Below are positions 7,172 through 15,260 of a stretch of DNA of 64,000 nt, piece after piece. The first letter of the stretch is position 1, and each line of letters begins with the position of its first letter. A program made the translations under genes and the position numbers. The DNA is from Deltaproteobacteria bacterium (GTDB lineage Bacteria; Myxococcota_A; Polyangia; Polyangiales; Ga0077539). The stretch lies in NCBI GenBank assembly GCA_016704445.1, contig JADJAE010000006.1, positions 62,001 through 126,000 of the forward strand, given 5' to 3'. The notes beneath the pieces are model-generated. The model saw nothing but the letters and a program-made list of their open reading frames with translations. It was not told where the DNA came from and made no database searches.

Positions 7172-9514
7172 ATGCCACCCCCCGCCCTCCGCTTTCGCCG
7201 CCTTTGCCTCGCCGCCCTCGTCTCGTACGCCTGGGGCTGCGGCACCGAGCAGCTCGTCGACCCGCCCCGCGACGCCTCGACTCCCGACGCCTCGACGCGT
7301 GACGTCCCCGCCCTCGACGCCCCGACCGCCGACCGCCCCGCCCTCGACGTCCCCGCCCTCGACGTCCCCGCGCCCGACCGCCCCGCCGACGTCCCCGCGC
7401 CCGACCGCCCCGCCGACGTCCCCGCGCCCGACCGCCCCGACGCCGCGCGCGACGGCGGCCCGCCCGTCGACGCATAAGCATGGTCACCGGCCGGCTCGCG
7501 TTCGACGCCCCGGAGGAGTGGACCCGCCTCGGCACCTCGTACGCCGTCGCCGCCGACCTCACCGGCGACGGCCTCCGCGAGGCGGTGCTGCTCGACACCT
7601 TCAACCCCGTCGGGTCGGTGCGCGTCACCTTCGCCGTCGCGCGGCCGGGCGTCGACTTCGTCCCGGCCGGGAGCTTCACCGTCACCGGCTACTCCGCCTC
7701 GCTCGACTACGCCGACTTCGACGGCGACCGCCGCGTCGACGTGCTCGTGCGGGTGCAGTCCGCCTCGACGCCCAACTCCGTACATCGCGCGCGGCCGCGG
7801 CGACGGCACCTTCGCGCCCGTCGAGGCCCTGACCTTCAACGCGCGGCTGCCCGCCGACCTCGACCGCGACGGCCGATCCGACCTCATCGACGCGTCGCTC
7901 CGCTCGCCCGTCGTGCACCTCCGCACGGCGGCCGGCGGCTTCACGAGGGTGCCCACCACCATCACCCTCGGCGACGCCCCCACCGTTGTCGGCGACTTCG
8001 ACGGCGACGGCGCGCCCGACCTCGCCAACGGCACCGTCGTCTACCGCGGCCTCGGCGGCGGGCGCTTCGCCGCGGGCCTCCCGGCGACCTGCGCGGGCTG
8101 CGCGCAACCCTCGCGCATGCTGGTGGCGCGCCTCGACGGCGACGCCCGCGACGACCTCGTCATCGCCGACAACGCCCAGGTCACGGTGCTGCTCGGCCAG
8201 GCCTCCGGGGCCCTCAGCCGCGCCGCGGCCTACGCCGTCCCGCGCCCGGTGCAGCTCGCCGCGGGCGACCTCGACGGCGACCGCCACACCGACCTCGTCG
8301 TCATCGGCCAACCGCTCGCCACCACCAGCGACGACCTCCTCCAGCTCCTCTACGGCGACGGCACGGGCAGCTTCCCCGACCGCCGGGACTACGAGAACAC
8401 CCGCCCCAACAGCCGCCTGCCGGTGATCACCGACGCCGACGGCGACGGCCGCAACGACGTCGTCCTCGACGGGCGCTTCGTGGCCCACAACCGCGGCGGC
8501 CGGCGGCTCCGCGCGCCCGAGCTCAGCGCCTTCGCCCCGGAGAGCGTCTCCCGCAACCAGCAGATCGCCGCGCTCGACGGCCCCGGGCCCCTCAGCCTCG
8601 TCGTCGCGCGGGCTGGAACCGCCCTCGACCGCTGGCCCTTCCAGGCCGACCGGCGGCTCGGCGCGCGGAGCAGCTGCGCGGGCCCCGGGATGACCGTCTA
8701 CCGGGGCGTTGCGGACATCACCGGCGACGGCCGCCCGGACGTCTTCTCCTCGGCCGCGGGGGTGCTCTCCGTGTGGCCGGGGACGGGCGGCTGCGCGTTC
8801 GGCGTCGAGCGCCGCTCGAACGTCACCATGTACAGCCGGGTGTTCGTGCGAGTCGACGGCGACGCGCTGCCCGACCTGGTGTTCTCGACCGCCGGCGGGC
8901 TCGGCGTCGCGCTCGCGACGGCGCCTGGCGCCTTCGGCCCGACCGTGACCAGCGCCTTCCGCGGCGACGTCAGCTACCTCGCCGCCGGCGACTGGAACCG
9001 CGACGGCGCCGTCGACGCCCTCGTGGTCGACAACGAGGCCCACGCGATGACGGTGTTCAACGGCGACTCGGGGCGGCGGCTCACGGCGGGGCAGGTCTTC
9101 CCGGGCGCGAGCACCGACGAGCTCTGGTACCCGAAGGCGGGCGACGTCGACGGCGACGGCGACCTCGACGTCGTCATCACCAACAGCCGCGCCTCGCAGC
9201 TGGAGCTGCTGCGCAACAACGGCGCCGGGGTCTTCGCGCGCGAGGCGCTCGGGCCCATCGACCCGGTGGTGGAGCTCACCCTCGCCGACCTCGACAACGA
9301 CGGCCGCCTGGAGGTGCTCGCGGCCGACAACCAGCTCGCGACCTCCATCTACCGGGTCGACGCGCGCGGGGCCACGCGGCTGCTGCGGCTGCAGATCCCG
9401 CGCGGGGCCTTCCCCTACGACGTGGATGGCGACGGCGACCTCGACCTCGTCTACGTCAACGCCTACGGGGGCTCCGCCGTGGTCGCGGTGACCAACAACC
9501 GCCTCGTCGACTGA
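7172..9514 (+). CDS. VCBS/FG-GAP repeat lipoprotein, with two frame changes
   Basis: The start at 7172 gives a lipoprotein signal (MPPPALRFRRLCLAALVSYA, then WGC). An Asp/Pro/Val spacer made of 27-bp DNA repeats (about 7372-7441) follows, ending in a stop at 7475-7477. Protein sequence resumes in the next frame at 7480 (RLAFDAPEEWTRLGTSYAVA) and returns to the first frame near 7790, where one extra base in AACTCCGTACATC separates STPNS from YIARGRGDGTF. From there it is open to 9514. Repaired, it is about 780 residues with at least eight FG-GAP/VCBS-like motifs (DLTGDGLREAV, DFDGDGAPDL, DLDGDRHTDL, DVDGDGDLDVV, DVDGDGDLDL). It should be a cell-surface propeller lipoprotein related to the one at 4844. 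The two shifts could be consensus errors or real inactivation. Confidence 0.78.
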
Positions 9515-9522
9515 CCCATCCC

Positions 9523-10395
9523 ATGCGCTACGAAGGCAAGCTCTACCGGCCGCCCAGCGAGGCCGACGCGTACATCCTCCAGGCCACCATCGGCTGCTCG
9601 TGGAACCGCTGCGTCTACTGCGACATGTACCGCGAGAAGACCTTCCGGGTGCGCGACCTCGCGGAGACGCTCGCCGACGTCGAGGCCGCGGGCCGGCGCT
9701 TCGGCCACCGCGTCGACAAGGTCTTCGTGGCGGACGGCGACGCGCTCGTGATGCCGCTCGCGCACTGGCGCGCGATCCTCGCGGCGTGCCGGGAGGCGTT
9801 CCCGTCGCTGCGCCGGGTGTCGTGCTACGCGATGGCGCGCAACGTGATCGAGAAGACCGACGAGGAGCTCGCGACGCTGCGCGCCGAGGGGCTCTCGCTG
9901 CTCTACATCGGGCCCGAGTCGGGCGACGACGTGACCCTCAAGCGCATCGCCAAGGGGCAGGACCACGCCGAGCACGTCGAGGCCGCGCGGCGGGCGAAGC
10001 GCGCGGGCATGGCCCTCTCGGTGATCTTCCTGCTGGGCGCGGGCGGCGTCGAGCGCAGCGACGAGCACGCGCTCGCCTCGGCCGGACTCGCGACCGAGAT
10101 GGACCCGGAGTTTCTCTCGGCGCTGACGCTGACGGTGGTGCCCGGGACGCCGCTCGCGACGCTCGTCGCGCGGGGGCGCTTCGAGCTCCCGGCGGTCCCG
10201 GCGCTGCTGCGGGAGCTGCGGACCTTCGTGGCCGAGGCGAGGCCCACCGACGCGCTGTTTCGCACCAACCACGCGTCGAACCACCTGCCCCTGGGCGGGC
10301 GCCTCCCGCACGACCGCGCGCGCATCGTCGCGACCCTCGACGCGGCGCTCGAGGGGCGCATCCAGCTCCGCCCGGAGGGGTCGCGCGGTCTCTGA
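9523..10395 (+). CDS. Radical SAM protein
   Basis: The protein has 290 residues, starting MRYEGKLYRPPSEADAYILQ at the ATG 9 bases after the previous stop. The cluster motif is GCSWNRCVYC (residues 24-33), a C-x4-C-x2-C spacing instead of the usual C-x3-C-x2-C. The same spacing occurs in a known subfamily whose members read GCSHNKCTFC. A GGE-like position is replaced by VADGDAL; later motifs LLYIGPESGDDVTLKRIAKG and LTLTVVPGTPLATL fit the radical SAM barrel. It should bind a 4Fe-4S cluster and S-adenosylmethionine in the cytoplasm. The substrate is unknown. Its place among surface-protein genes is not informative. Confidence 0.88.
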   Translation: MRYEGKLYRPPSEADAYILQATIGCSWNRCVYCDMYREKTFRVRDLAETLADVEAAGRRFGHRVDKVFVADGDALVMPLAHWRAILAACREAFPSLRRVSCYAMARNVIEKTDEELATLRAEGLSLLYIGPESGDDVTLKRIAKGQDHAEHVEAARRAKRAGMALSVIFLLGAGGVERSDEHALASAGLATEMDPEFLSALTLTVVPGTPLATLVARGRFELPAVPALLRELRTFVAEARPTDALFRTNHASNHLPLGGRLPHDRARIVATLDAALEGRIQLRPEGSRGL

Positions 10396-10516
10396 TCGGC
10401 CCCCGTGGCGCGCCCCGTCGTCGCCGCGCGTGTGGCAGTTGACCCTGTTTCCCGGCGAACTCCCGTAAGATCCACGTCGCCTTGAGGCCCCGTCGCCATG
10501 GACCCTCACACCCCGT

Positions 10517-11603
10517 ATGTCGATGCGTAGCGCCTTCGCCCTGGTGCTGGTTGCCGCGCTCGCGGTCGGGGCCCGCGCCGACGCGTGCAGCAGCGCGGGC
10601 GGCATCGCCCTCATGGACCCGCCGAGGGACGCCACCCACGTGCCCACCGACGTGGAGCTGTGGCTCATCAACACCGTCGAGCTCACGCGCCGTCCCCTCC
10701 TGACCGACCCCGACGGCGTCGCGGTGCCTTACGCCCTGCGTACGCTCGAGGAGCCGTCGAGGCGCGGCACGCACCTCCTGCTGCGCCCGGACGCGCCGCT
10801 GCGACCGCGCACGCGCTACACGTTCCGCGACCCCGGCGCCTCCCCGACGGAGTACGTCCACGCCTTCGAGACCGGCGACGGGCCGTCGCTCGACCCGCCC
10901 GCCGCGATTCGCGTCGAGGCGTCTCAGGTCGTCGACAACATGGTGCGGAGCTCGTGCGGATACAGCTCGCTCGCGTGCGTCGGGCTGTCCTACCGCGGCG
11001 TCGTCGACGTGACGATCAGGGGCCGCTGCGACGGGGCAGTGCTCGACCGCTACCTCACCCGTACCGACGAGGGCGGGCTGCAGGTGCGCTACGACGGCAT
11101 CGCCATCCGCGTCCCGTTCTGCGCCGAGCTCCGCGCGCGGCGGGCGGACGGGGCGCGAGGGCCCGTCGCGACCTTCTGCACCGACCCGGCGGCCGTCTCC
11201 ATCGTGGCCTCGACCTGCGAGCTGTCGTGCCGCGGAGGGGTAGGCCTCGTCGACGGGATGACCGTGGGACTGCCCCCCGACGACCGCACGCCCGACCGCT
11301 GCCTCCAGCGGGGGTTCACCCAGGAGCGATGGACGGAGCTGCGCGCCGTGCACGACGCGATGCGGACGGGCGTGAGCGAAGGATGCCTGCTGCCCGACGG
11401 CGGTCGCGCGCCGACGGACGCGGGCGTGGTTGCGACGGACGGCGGCGGGGTGGAGGCGATCGACGCGGGCGTGGTTGCGACGGACGGCGGCGGGCACGGT
11501 GGTGAGCGCGGGCTGCGGGTGCCGCGCCGGGGGCGACGCGCGGACGAAGGGGTGGTGGGCGCTGGCGCTGGTCGCGCTGTGGCGGAGACGGCGCTCGCGG
11601 TAG
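10517..11603 (+). CDS. Secreted Cys-containing protein with MYXO-CTERM tail (frameshift near the end)
   Basis: The protein starts MSMRSAFALVLVAALAVGAR with a signal peptide cleaved near ARADAC. A beta-rich region (residues 25-120, PPRDATHVPTDVELWLINTV) resembles an Ig-like domain, followed by a domain with several Cys residues (to about 300) and a short repeat (DAGVVATDGGG twice). In the starting frame the end is unlike anything and runs to 11653. Shifting frame near 11500 (run of GGCGGCGGGCACGG) gives VSAGCGCRAGGDARTKGWWA, then a hydrophobic stretch and RRRRSR, stopping at 11603. That is the MYXO-CTERM layout: Cys motif, helix, basic tail. The same tail is intact at 47397-48572. So the true product is about 361 residues, exported and probably processed at its C-terminus. 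Confidence 0.8.
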
Positions 11604-11769
11604 CGCGAGCAGCCCCGGGGCGGCGAGGCGCAGCGCGAGCACCGACCCGGTGAGCGCGGAGGCGGCGAGCCAGCGTCGGGCGGGCGGTTTCACCATCGGG
11701 CGATGGGCGTAGCACGCGCCCACGACCCGGAAGCGTTCGAGCGCGGGTGCGATGCTCCCCCTGCGCGGC

Positions 11770-12942
11770 TCAGCGGGCGAAGCGCCGGATGCCGCCGGTC
11801 CGACCCACGTTCATGGTGCCCCAGTAGACCGACGTGGCGTCGACCTCCAGGCCCTGGGTGAAGCCGGAGCCCAGCGACGTGATCGTCTCGGGCGTACAGG
11901 CCGCCGCCGCGCAGCGGTAGAGCGTGAGCCCGATGGCCCAGTAGAGGGTCGTGCCGTCAGTCGCGAGGTCGAAGGTGTTGGCCCCCGCGAACGTGGTCAC
12001 CGTCGCGAGTCGCGTCAGCCCGGTGCCGTCCCGCCCTACGCGGAACAGTCCATTGTTGGTCAGGAAGAACACCACCCCTGGCCCGAGCGCGATGCGCTGG
12101 GGGTGGCCGATCATCGCGCCCTGGGCGATCGCCGTCGGGGCGCATGTGCTCCCGCTCACGTTGCAGCGAAGCACGGTGCCGGGCGTCCCGCCGGGGGCGC
12201 CGCCGGGGAGCGGGATCCCGGCCGTCGTCCAGAACAGCTCGTCGCCGTCGAGCACGAGGCTCGTGGGCGCGTACTGGGACTGACCGGCCGCTCGATACCC
12301 TGTGCTGCCTCCGCCCATCGCGCGGCTGCGGACGAGGACCGAGGCGATGGTGGGGGACGTCCACGCGACGCGGGTGGGCGCGAGGGCCACCGCGCCCGAC
12401 GACTCGCCGCCGCTGTACGCCATTGGGGTGGCCGGGCAACCGGCGTGGGGACAGCTGCGCACGATGCCCGCGACGCTGCTCGCGAAGCGCTCGGTCCAGG
12501 CGACCCCGTCGGCGTCGGCGGCGATGCCCTGGGGCGCGCTCATCATGGCCCGGTAGAACGTCTCGGTCGGGCCGCCCCCCAGCGGGATGCGCCGCACGGT
12601 CGTGTCGTGCGTGTAGTACAGGTAGCCCGCGGCCACCGCGAGGTCCGAGGGAACCTCCATCGTGAGCAGGTCGCCCTCGACAGGTCCTCCCGAGTCGACC
12701 TGCGGTGGGACGTCGACGGGAGCGACATCTGGAACCGTCGCGACATCGGGCACCGTCGCGACATCGGGCACCGTCGCGACATCGGGCACCGTCGCGACAT
12801 CGGGCATCCCGGCGTCCTCGGTGACCGCGGCATCCCGCGCGTCACCGCCCACCCCCGAGTCGCTACCAACAGGCGTGGGCCCGCCGCACCCCACCGACAG
12901 AACCGCCGCAAACAGTGCCGACCACGAGCGCGCAGTGAACAT
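11770..12942 (-). CDS. Beta-propeller-like lipoprotein with PDVATV repeats
   Basis: The ATG at 12942 (GAGAGGAAG eight bases upstream) gives MFTARSWSALFAAVLSVGCG, a lipoprotein signal with lipobox L-S-V-G-C. The frame is open 192 bases further upstream but that part encodes only the 21-bp repeat array, so the start is set here. The product has 390 residues. After five near-identical PDVATV units (about 43-70) comes a repeat-rich body of blade-like units: SDLAVAAGYLYYTHDTTVRR, PQGIAADADGVAWTE, PTSLVLDGDELFWTTAG, PQRIALGPGVVFFLTNNG and FDLATDGTTLYWAIGLTLYR. These look like 6-bladed NHL/SMP-30-type repeats found in myxobacterial surface proteins. The role is unknown. Confidence 0.88.
   Translation of the reverse strand: MFTARSWSALFAAVLSVGCGGPTPVGSDSGVGGDARDAAVTEDAGMPDVATVPDVATVPDVATVPDVATVPDVAPVDVPPQVDSGGPVEGDLLTMEVPSDLAVAAGYLYYTHDTTVRRIPLGGGPTETFYRAMMSAPQGIAADADGVAWTERFASSVAGIVRSCPHAGCPATPMAYSGGESSGAVALAPTRVAWTSPTIASVLVRSRAMGGGSTGYRAAGQSQYAPTSLVLDGDELFWTTAGIPLPGGAPGGTPGTVLRCNVSGSTCAPTAIAQGAMIGHPQRIALGPGVVFFLTNNGLFRVGRDGTGLTRLATVTTFAGANTFDLATDGTTLYWAIGLTLYRCAAAACTPETITSLGSGFTQGLEVDATSVYWGTMNVGRTGGIRRFAR
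12731..12806 (-). repeat. 18-bp tandem repeat encoding PDVATV
   Basis: Four to five copies of an 18-bp unit (CGGGCACCGTCGCGACAT on the plus strand) lie in the spacer of the lipoprotein gene. The copies are almost identical, so copy number is likely to vary between strains. Confidence 0.88.
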
Positions 12943-13059
12943 CGAATCTTCCTCTCCCGATGAGCGCCCATCGTGGCGGGAAGGCAGCCCGGTCTTCCAT
13001 CGCACGATCGTGCGGTGTCGACGGTCGACCACAGCGACGTCGACGCGAGGGATCAGCGC

Positions 13060-13262
13060 GGGGCTGATGCACGCTGTTTCGGGTCTGTGCGCGCCGTTTC
13101 GAGCCCGATGCAAGGCGCCCGGGGGCCGATGCACGGTGATCTGGGGCCGATGCAGACCGTATCGGGTCGATGCAGAGTGCTCCGCGCCCGATGCAGAGTG
13201 TTCCGCGCCCGATGCAGCGTGTTCCGCGCCCGATGCACGGTGTTGGGCCTCGATGCGGGGCG
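13060..13262. repeat. About ten degenerate 20-22-bp tandem repeats between genes
   Basis: A head-to-tail array of the unit CGATGCAGAGTGTTCCGCGC(C), each copy beginning CGATGCA, fills the gap upstream of the lipoprotein gene (start 12942) and downstream of the HAD gene (stop 13295). The central three copies are nearly identical; outer copies diverge. There are no unique spacers, so it is not a CRISPR array. Its place 120 bases ahead of a gene start makes a regulatory role possible. The rest of the gap (12943-13059) shows nothing recognisable. Confidence 0.8.
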
Positions 13263-13294
13263 CAGCGCCCGTGCAACATCAACGGCCGCGTGAA

Positions 13295-14167
13295 TCAGGT
13301 CGATTCGAGCCGAGCGAGCAGGCCGTTGAGGTCGACGGAGATCGTCCCTCCGACCGCCTTCGTCGCCTCGCGCTCGTAGTCGTAGGTGTCGTAGGGCGCG
13401 CCGCGCTCGACGAGGTGCACCGCGCAGCCGAGCGCGGCAGGGAGCGCCAGGTCGAGCTCCCAGATGTCGCCGCAGACCAGCGTCGTCGCGGCGCGGGACG
13501 GGTCGCCCTCCCACGCCTCGGCGAGCTGGCGCATGTACGACCCGCGCCGCAGGTAGATCGGGCGCTGGAGGCCTGAGGGCCTGCTGGTCGCGACGGGCAG
13601 CGCCCCGAACACGCGCCGCACCTCCGGGGAGATCTTCGCGTCGTCCCAGGGCAGCTCCGCGATGACGTACTTCTCGGCCCCGCCGCGCTTGCCGATGCGC
13701 GCTACGAGGGCGGGGTCGTCGGCGAGGAGGTCCATCAGCCGGCCGGCGATCTTGGTCGTGCTCGAGTTCGAGATGAACTGGATCTCGACTCCGAGCTCGT
13801 CGGCCTTCTTCAGCACCGCGCGCAGCTCCGGGCGGAAGGGCGCGACCGCCTTCGCATAGGCGAAGCCGTAGGCGTCGAAGTCGGCTGGCAGCGGCCGCCT
13901 CTCCAGACGCGAGATGTAGAGCGCGGCCTCGCCGGCGAGGATGTACGGGTCCGCCGCCGCGGGCGCGGAGGGCGTCCTTCCGAGCGTCCACCCCGCCTCG
14001 GGCGAGCGCTCGGTCACCGCGGCGAGCGCGTTGTTCCAGGTGTCACGGTTCGTGAGCCAGCCCTTCTGCGAGAGGTACTCGAACGACGCATCGAGGAACC
14101 TCTGATGAATGGCCGGGACGTCGGTGCAGGTCCCGTCGAAGTCGAGCAGGAGGGTCTTGATGGGCAT
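13295..14167 (-). CDS. HAD-superfamily hydrolase
   Basis: The protein has 290 residues; the ATG at 14167 gives MPIKTLLLDFDGTCTD, with the HAD nucleophile motif DFDGT (Asp9, Asp11) right at the N-terminus. Motif II is probably QFISNSS (about 173). Motif III may be the Lys of GKRGGAEKY. Motif IV may be TLVCGDIWELDLA (about 248-260). A helical cap lies between motifs I and II (about 20-140). It should be a cytosolic phosphatase or related phosphotransfer enzyme; the substrate cannot be read from sequence. Neighbouring genes are surface proteins on the same strand, without an obvious functional link. Confidence 0.88.
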   Translation of the reverse strand: MPIKTLLLDFDGTCTDVPAIHQRFLDASFEYLSQKGWLTNRDTWNNALAAVTERSPEAGWTLGRTPSAPAAADPYILAGEAALYISRLERRPLPADFDAYGFAYAKAVAPFRPELRAVLKKADELGVEIQFISNSSTTKIAGRLMDLLADDPALVARIGKRGGAEKYVIAELPWDDAKISPEVRRVFGALPVATSRPSGLQRPIYLRRGSYMRQLAEAWEGDPSRAATTLVCGDIWELDLALPAALGCAVHLVERGAPYDTYDYEREATKAVGGTISVDLNGLLARLEST

Positions 14168-14298
14168 TGAATCGCTCCCCGCGTGGCCTGAACGCCGACC
14201 CGTCTCTATCAGATCCCGAGGGAGCCTCTCAACGCGACCGCAGCGGGTGGGCGATCGCTTGCGCCTGCGCGCACACCACAGCCGCCGGGGCCGCTGAG

Positions 14299-15189
14299 TC
14301 AGGGAGCGCAGAGCCCCCGCGCCTGCGCGACGAGCTCGTCGGGCGAGAGCGCCCGGTCGTAGAAGGCCACCTCGTCGAGCGCACCCGTGTACCAGGCGCG
14401 GCCGTCTTGGGTGCCGTTGGAGCCCGGCGCGCCGGGCGTGCAGCGCCCGACGCCGAGGTAGCTCGGCGACCGCGACGGGTCGACGAAGTCCCCGGAGATG
14501 GCGTGCGTCGCCGTCGTCGATCCGTCGACGACGAGGTGGAATACGTCGCCGCGGCGCACCATCGCGGCGTGGTGCCAGGCGTCGTCGTTGAAGCCCGGCG
14601 GCGAGTGCACCGAGAAGTACCCGGGGCCGGAGGTGAACACCTCGACGGCGACGTAGCCCTCGGCGGTGAGGTCGAAGTCCTCGCCGGTGTAGGGCGGAAC
14701 GTTCCAGCAGCCCGCGCGACGCCCGAGCATCACGCCCCAGTACCTCGTCTTGAACCACAGGGCGATGGTGAAATCTCCGTCGAAGTTGCCCACGGTCGGC
14801 GGGATGGTCACGTAGTTGCGCGGTCCGTTGATGGAGAAGCCCTGGCCGAAGCGCCCTTCGACGTAGGCCACTTCCCCGGTCGCGGTGGCGTGCTGGTCGC
14901 CGGCCGAGTCGAGCGTCGTGCCCTCGCCGCGGTAGAGGGTGACCGGGCCCTCGCCGCACGCGGTCGCGTCGGTCGCGGCGCTGTCGGTCGCGGCGCTGTC
15001 GGTCGCGGCGCTGTCGGTCGCGGCGCTGTCGGTCGCGGCGCTGTCGGTCGCGACGCTGTCGGTCGCGGCGCTGTCGGTCGCATCGTCCGCGAGGCCCACG
15101 TCGGGAGCGGGCGCGTCGATCGCGGCGCTGTCGATCGCGGCGCTGTCGGTCGCGACGCTGTCGGTCGCGGCGTTGCACGGCGCGACCAT
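14299..15189 (-). CDS. LamG/concanavalin-fold domain protein with AATDS repeats
   Basis: From the ATG at 15189 (MVAPCNAATDSVATDS) the product has 296 residues. The first 70 are Ala/Thr/Asp/Ser repeats encoded by 15-bp DNA units. Residues about 75-290 form a LamG-like lectin domain (GEVAYVEGRFGQGFSINGPR, FTIALWFKTRYWGVMLGRR, DDAWHHAAMVRRGDVFHLVV, then ALDEVAFYDRALSPDELV), the usual pattern of concanavalin-like glucanase/lectin domains on surface proteins. No proper signal peptide or lipobox precedes the repeats, though similar proteins here have one. The N-terminus is probably lost or in another frame. Carbohydrate or surface binding is likely. Confidence 0.82.
   Translation of the reverse strand: MVAPCNAATDSVATDSAAIDSAAIDAPAPDVGLADDATDSAATDSVATDSAATDSAATDSAATDSAATDSAATDATACGEGPVTLYRGEGTTLDSAGDQHATATGEVAYVEGRFGQGFSINGPRNYVTIPPTVGNFDGDFTIALWFKTRYWGVMLGRRAGCWNVPPYTGEDFDLTAEGYVAVEVFTSGPGYFSVHSPPGFNDDAWHHAAMVRRGDVFHLVVDGSTTATHAISGDFVDPSRSPSYLGVGRCTPGAPGSNGTQDGRAWYTGALDEVAFYDRALSPDELVAQARGLCAP
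14962..15177 (-). repeat. 15-bp tandem repeat encoding (A/T)-D-S-A units
   Basis: About a dozen copies of GGTCGCGGCGCTGTC (plus strand) occur in two blocks separated by a short unique piece (about 15080-15115). They form the N-terminal spacer of the LamG protein. Confidence 0.88.
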
Positions 15190-15260
15190 ACCCGATCTTG
15201 GCGGCGGGAGACCCCTTAAGCCCGCAAGATGCAACGCCCGCGAGCCCGCGCACCGCAGGC

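Noticed and set aside
13060..13262. CRISPR array
   Set aside because: Units of 20-22 bp follow one another directly without unique spacers and drift in sequence; no cas gene nearby.
11752..13576. Long plus-strand frames across the lipoprotein gene and repeat array
   Set aside because: Low-complexity Arg/His-rich shadows; the minus-strand frame has a lipobox, a ribosome site and propeller repeats.
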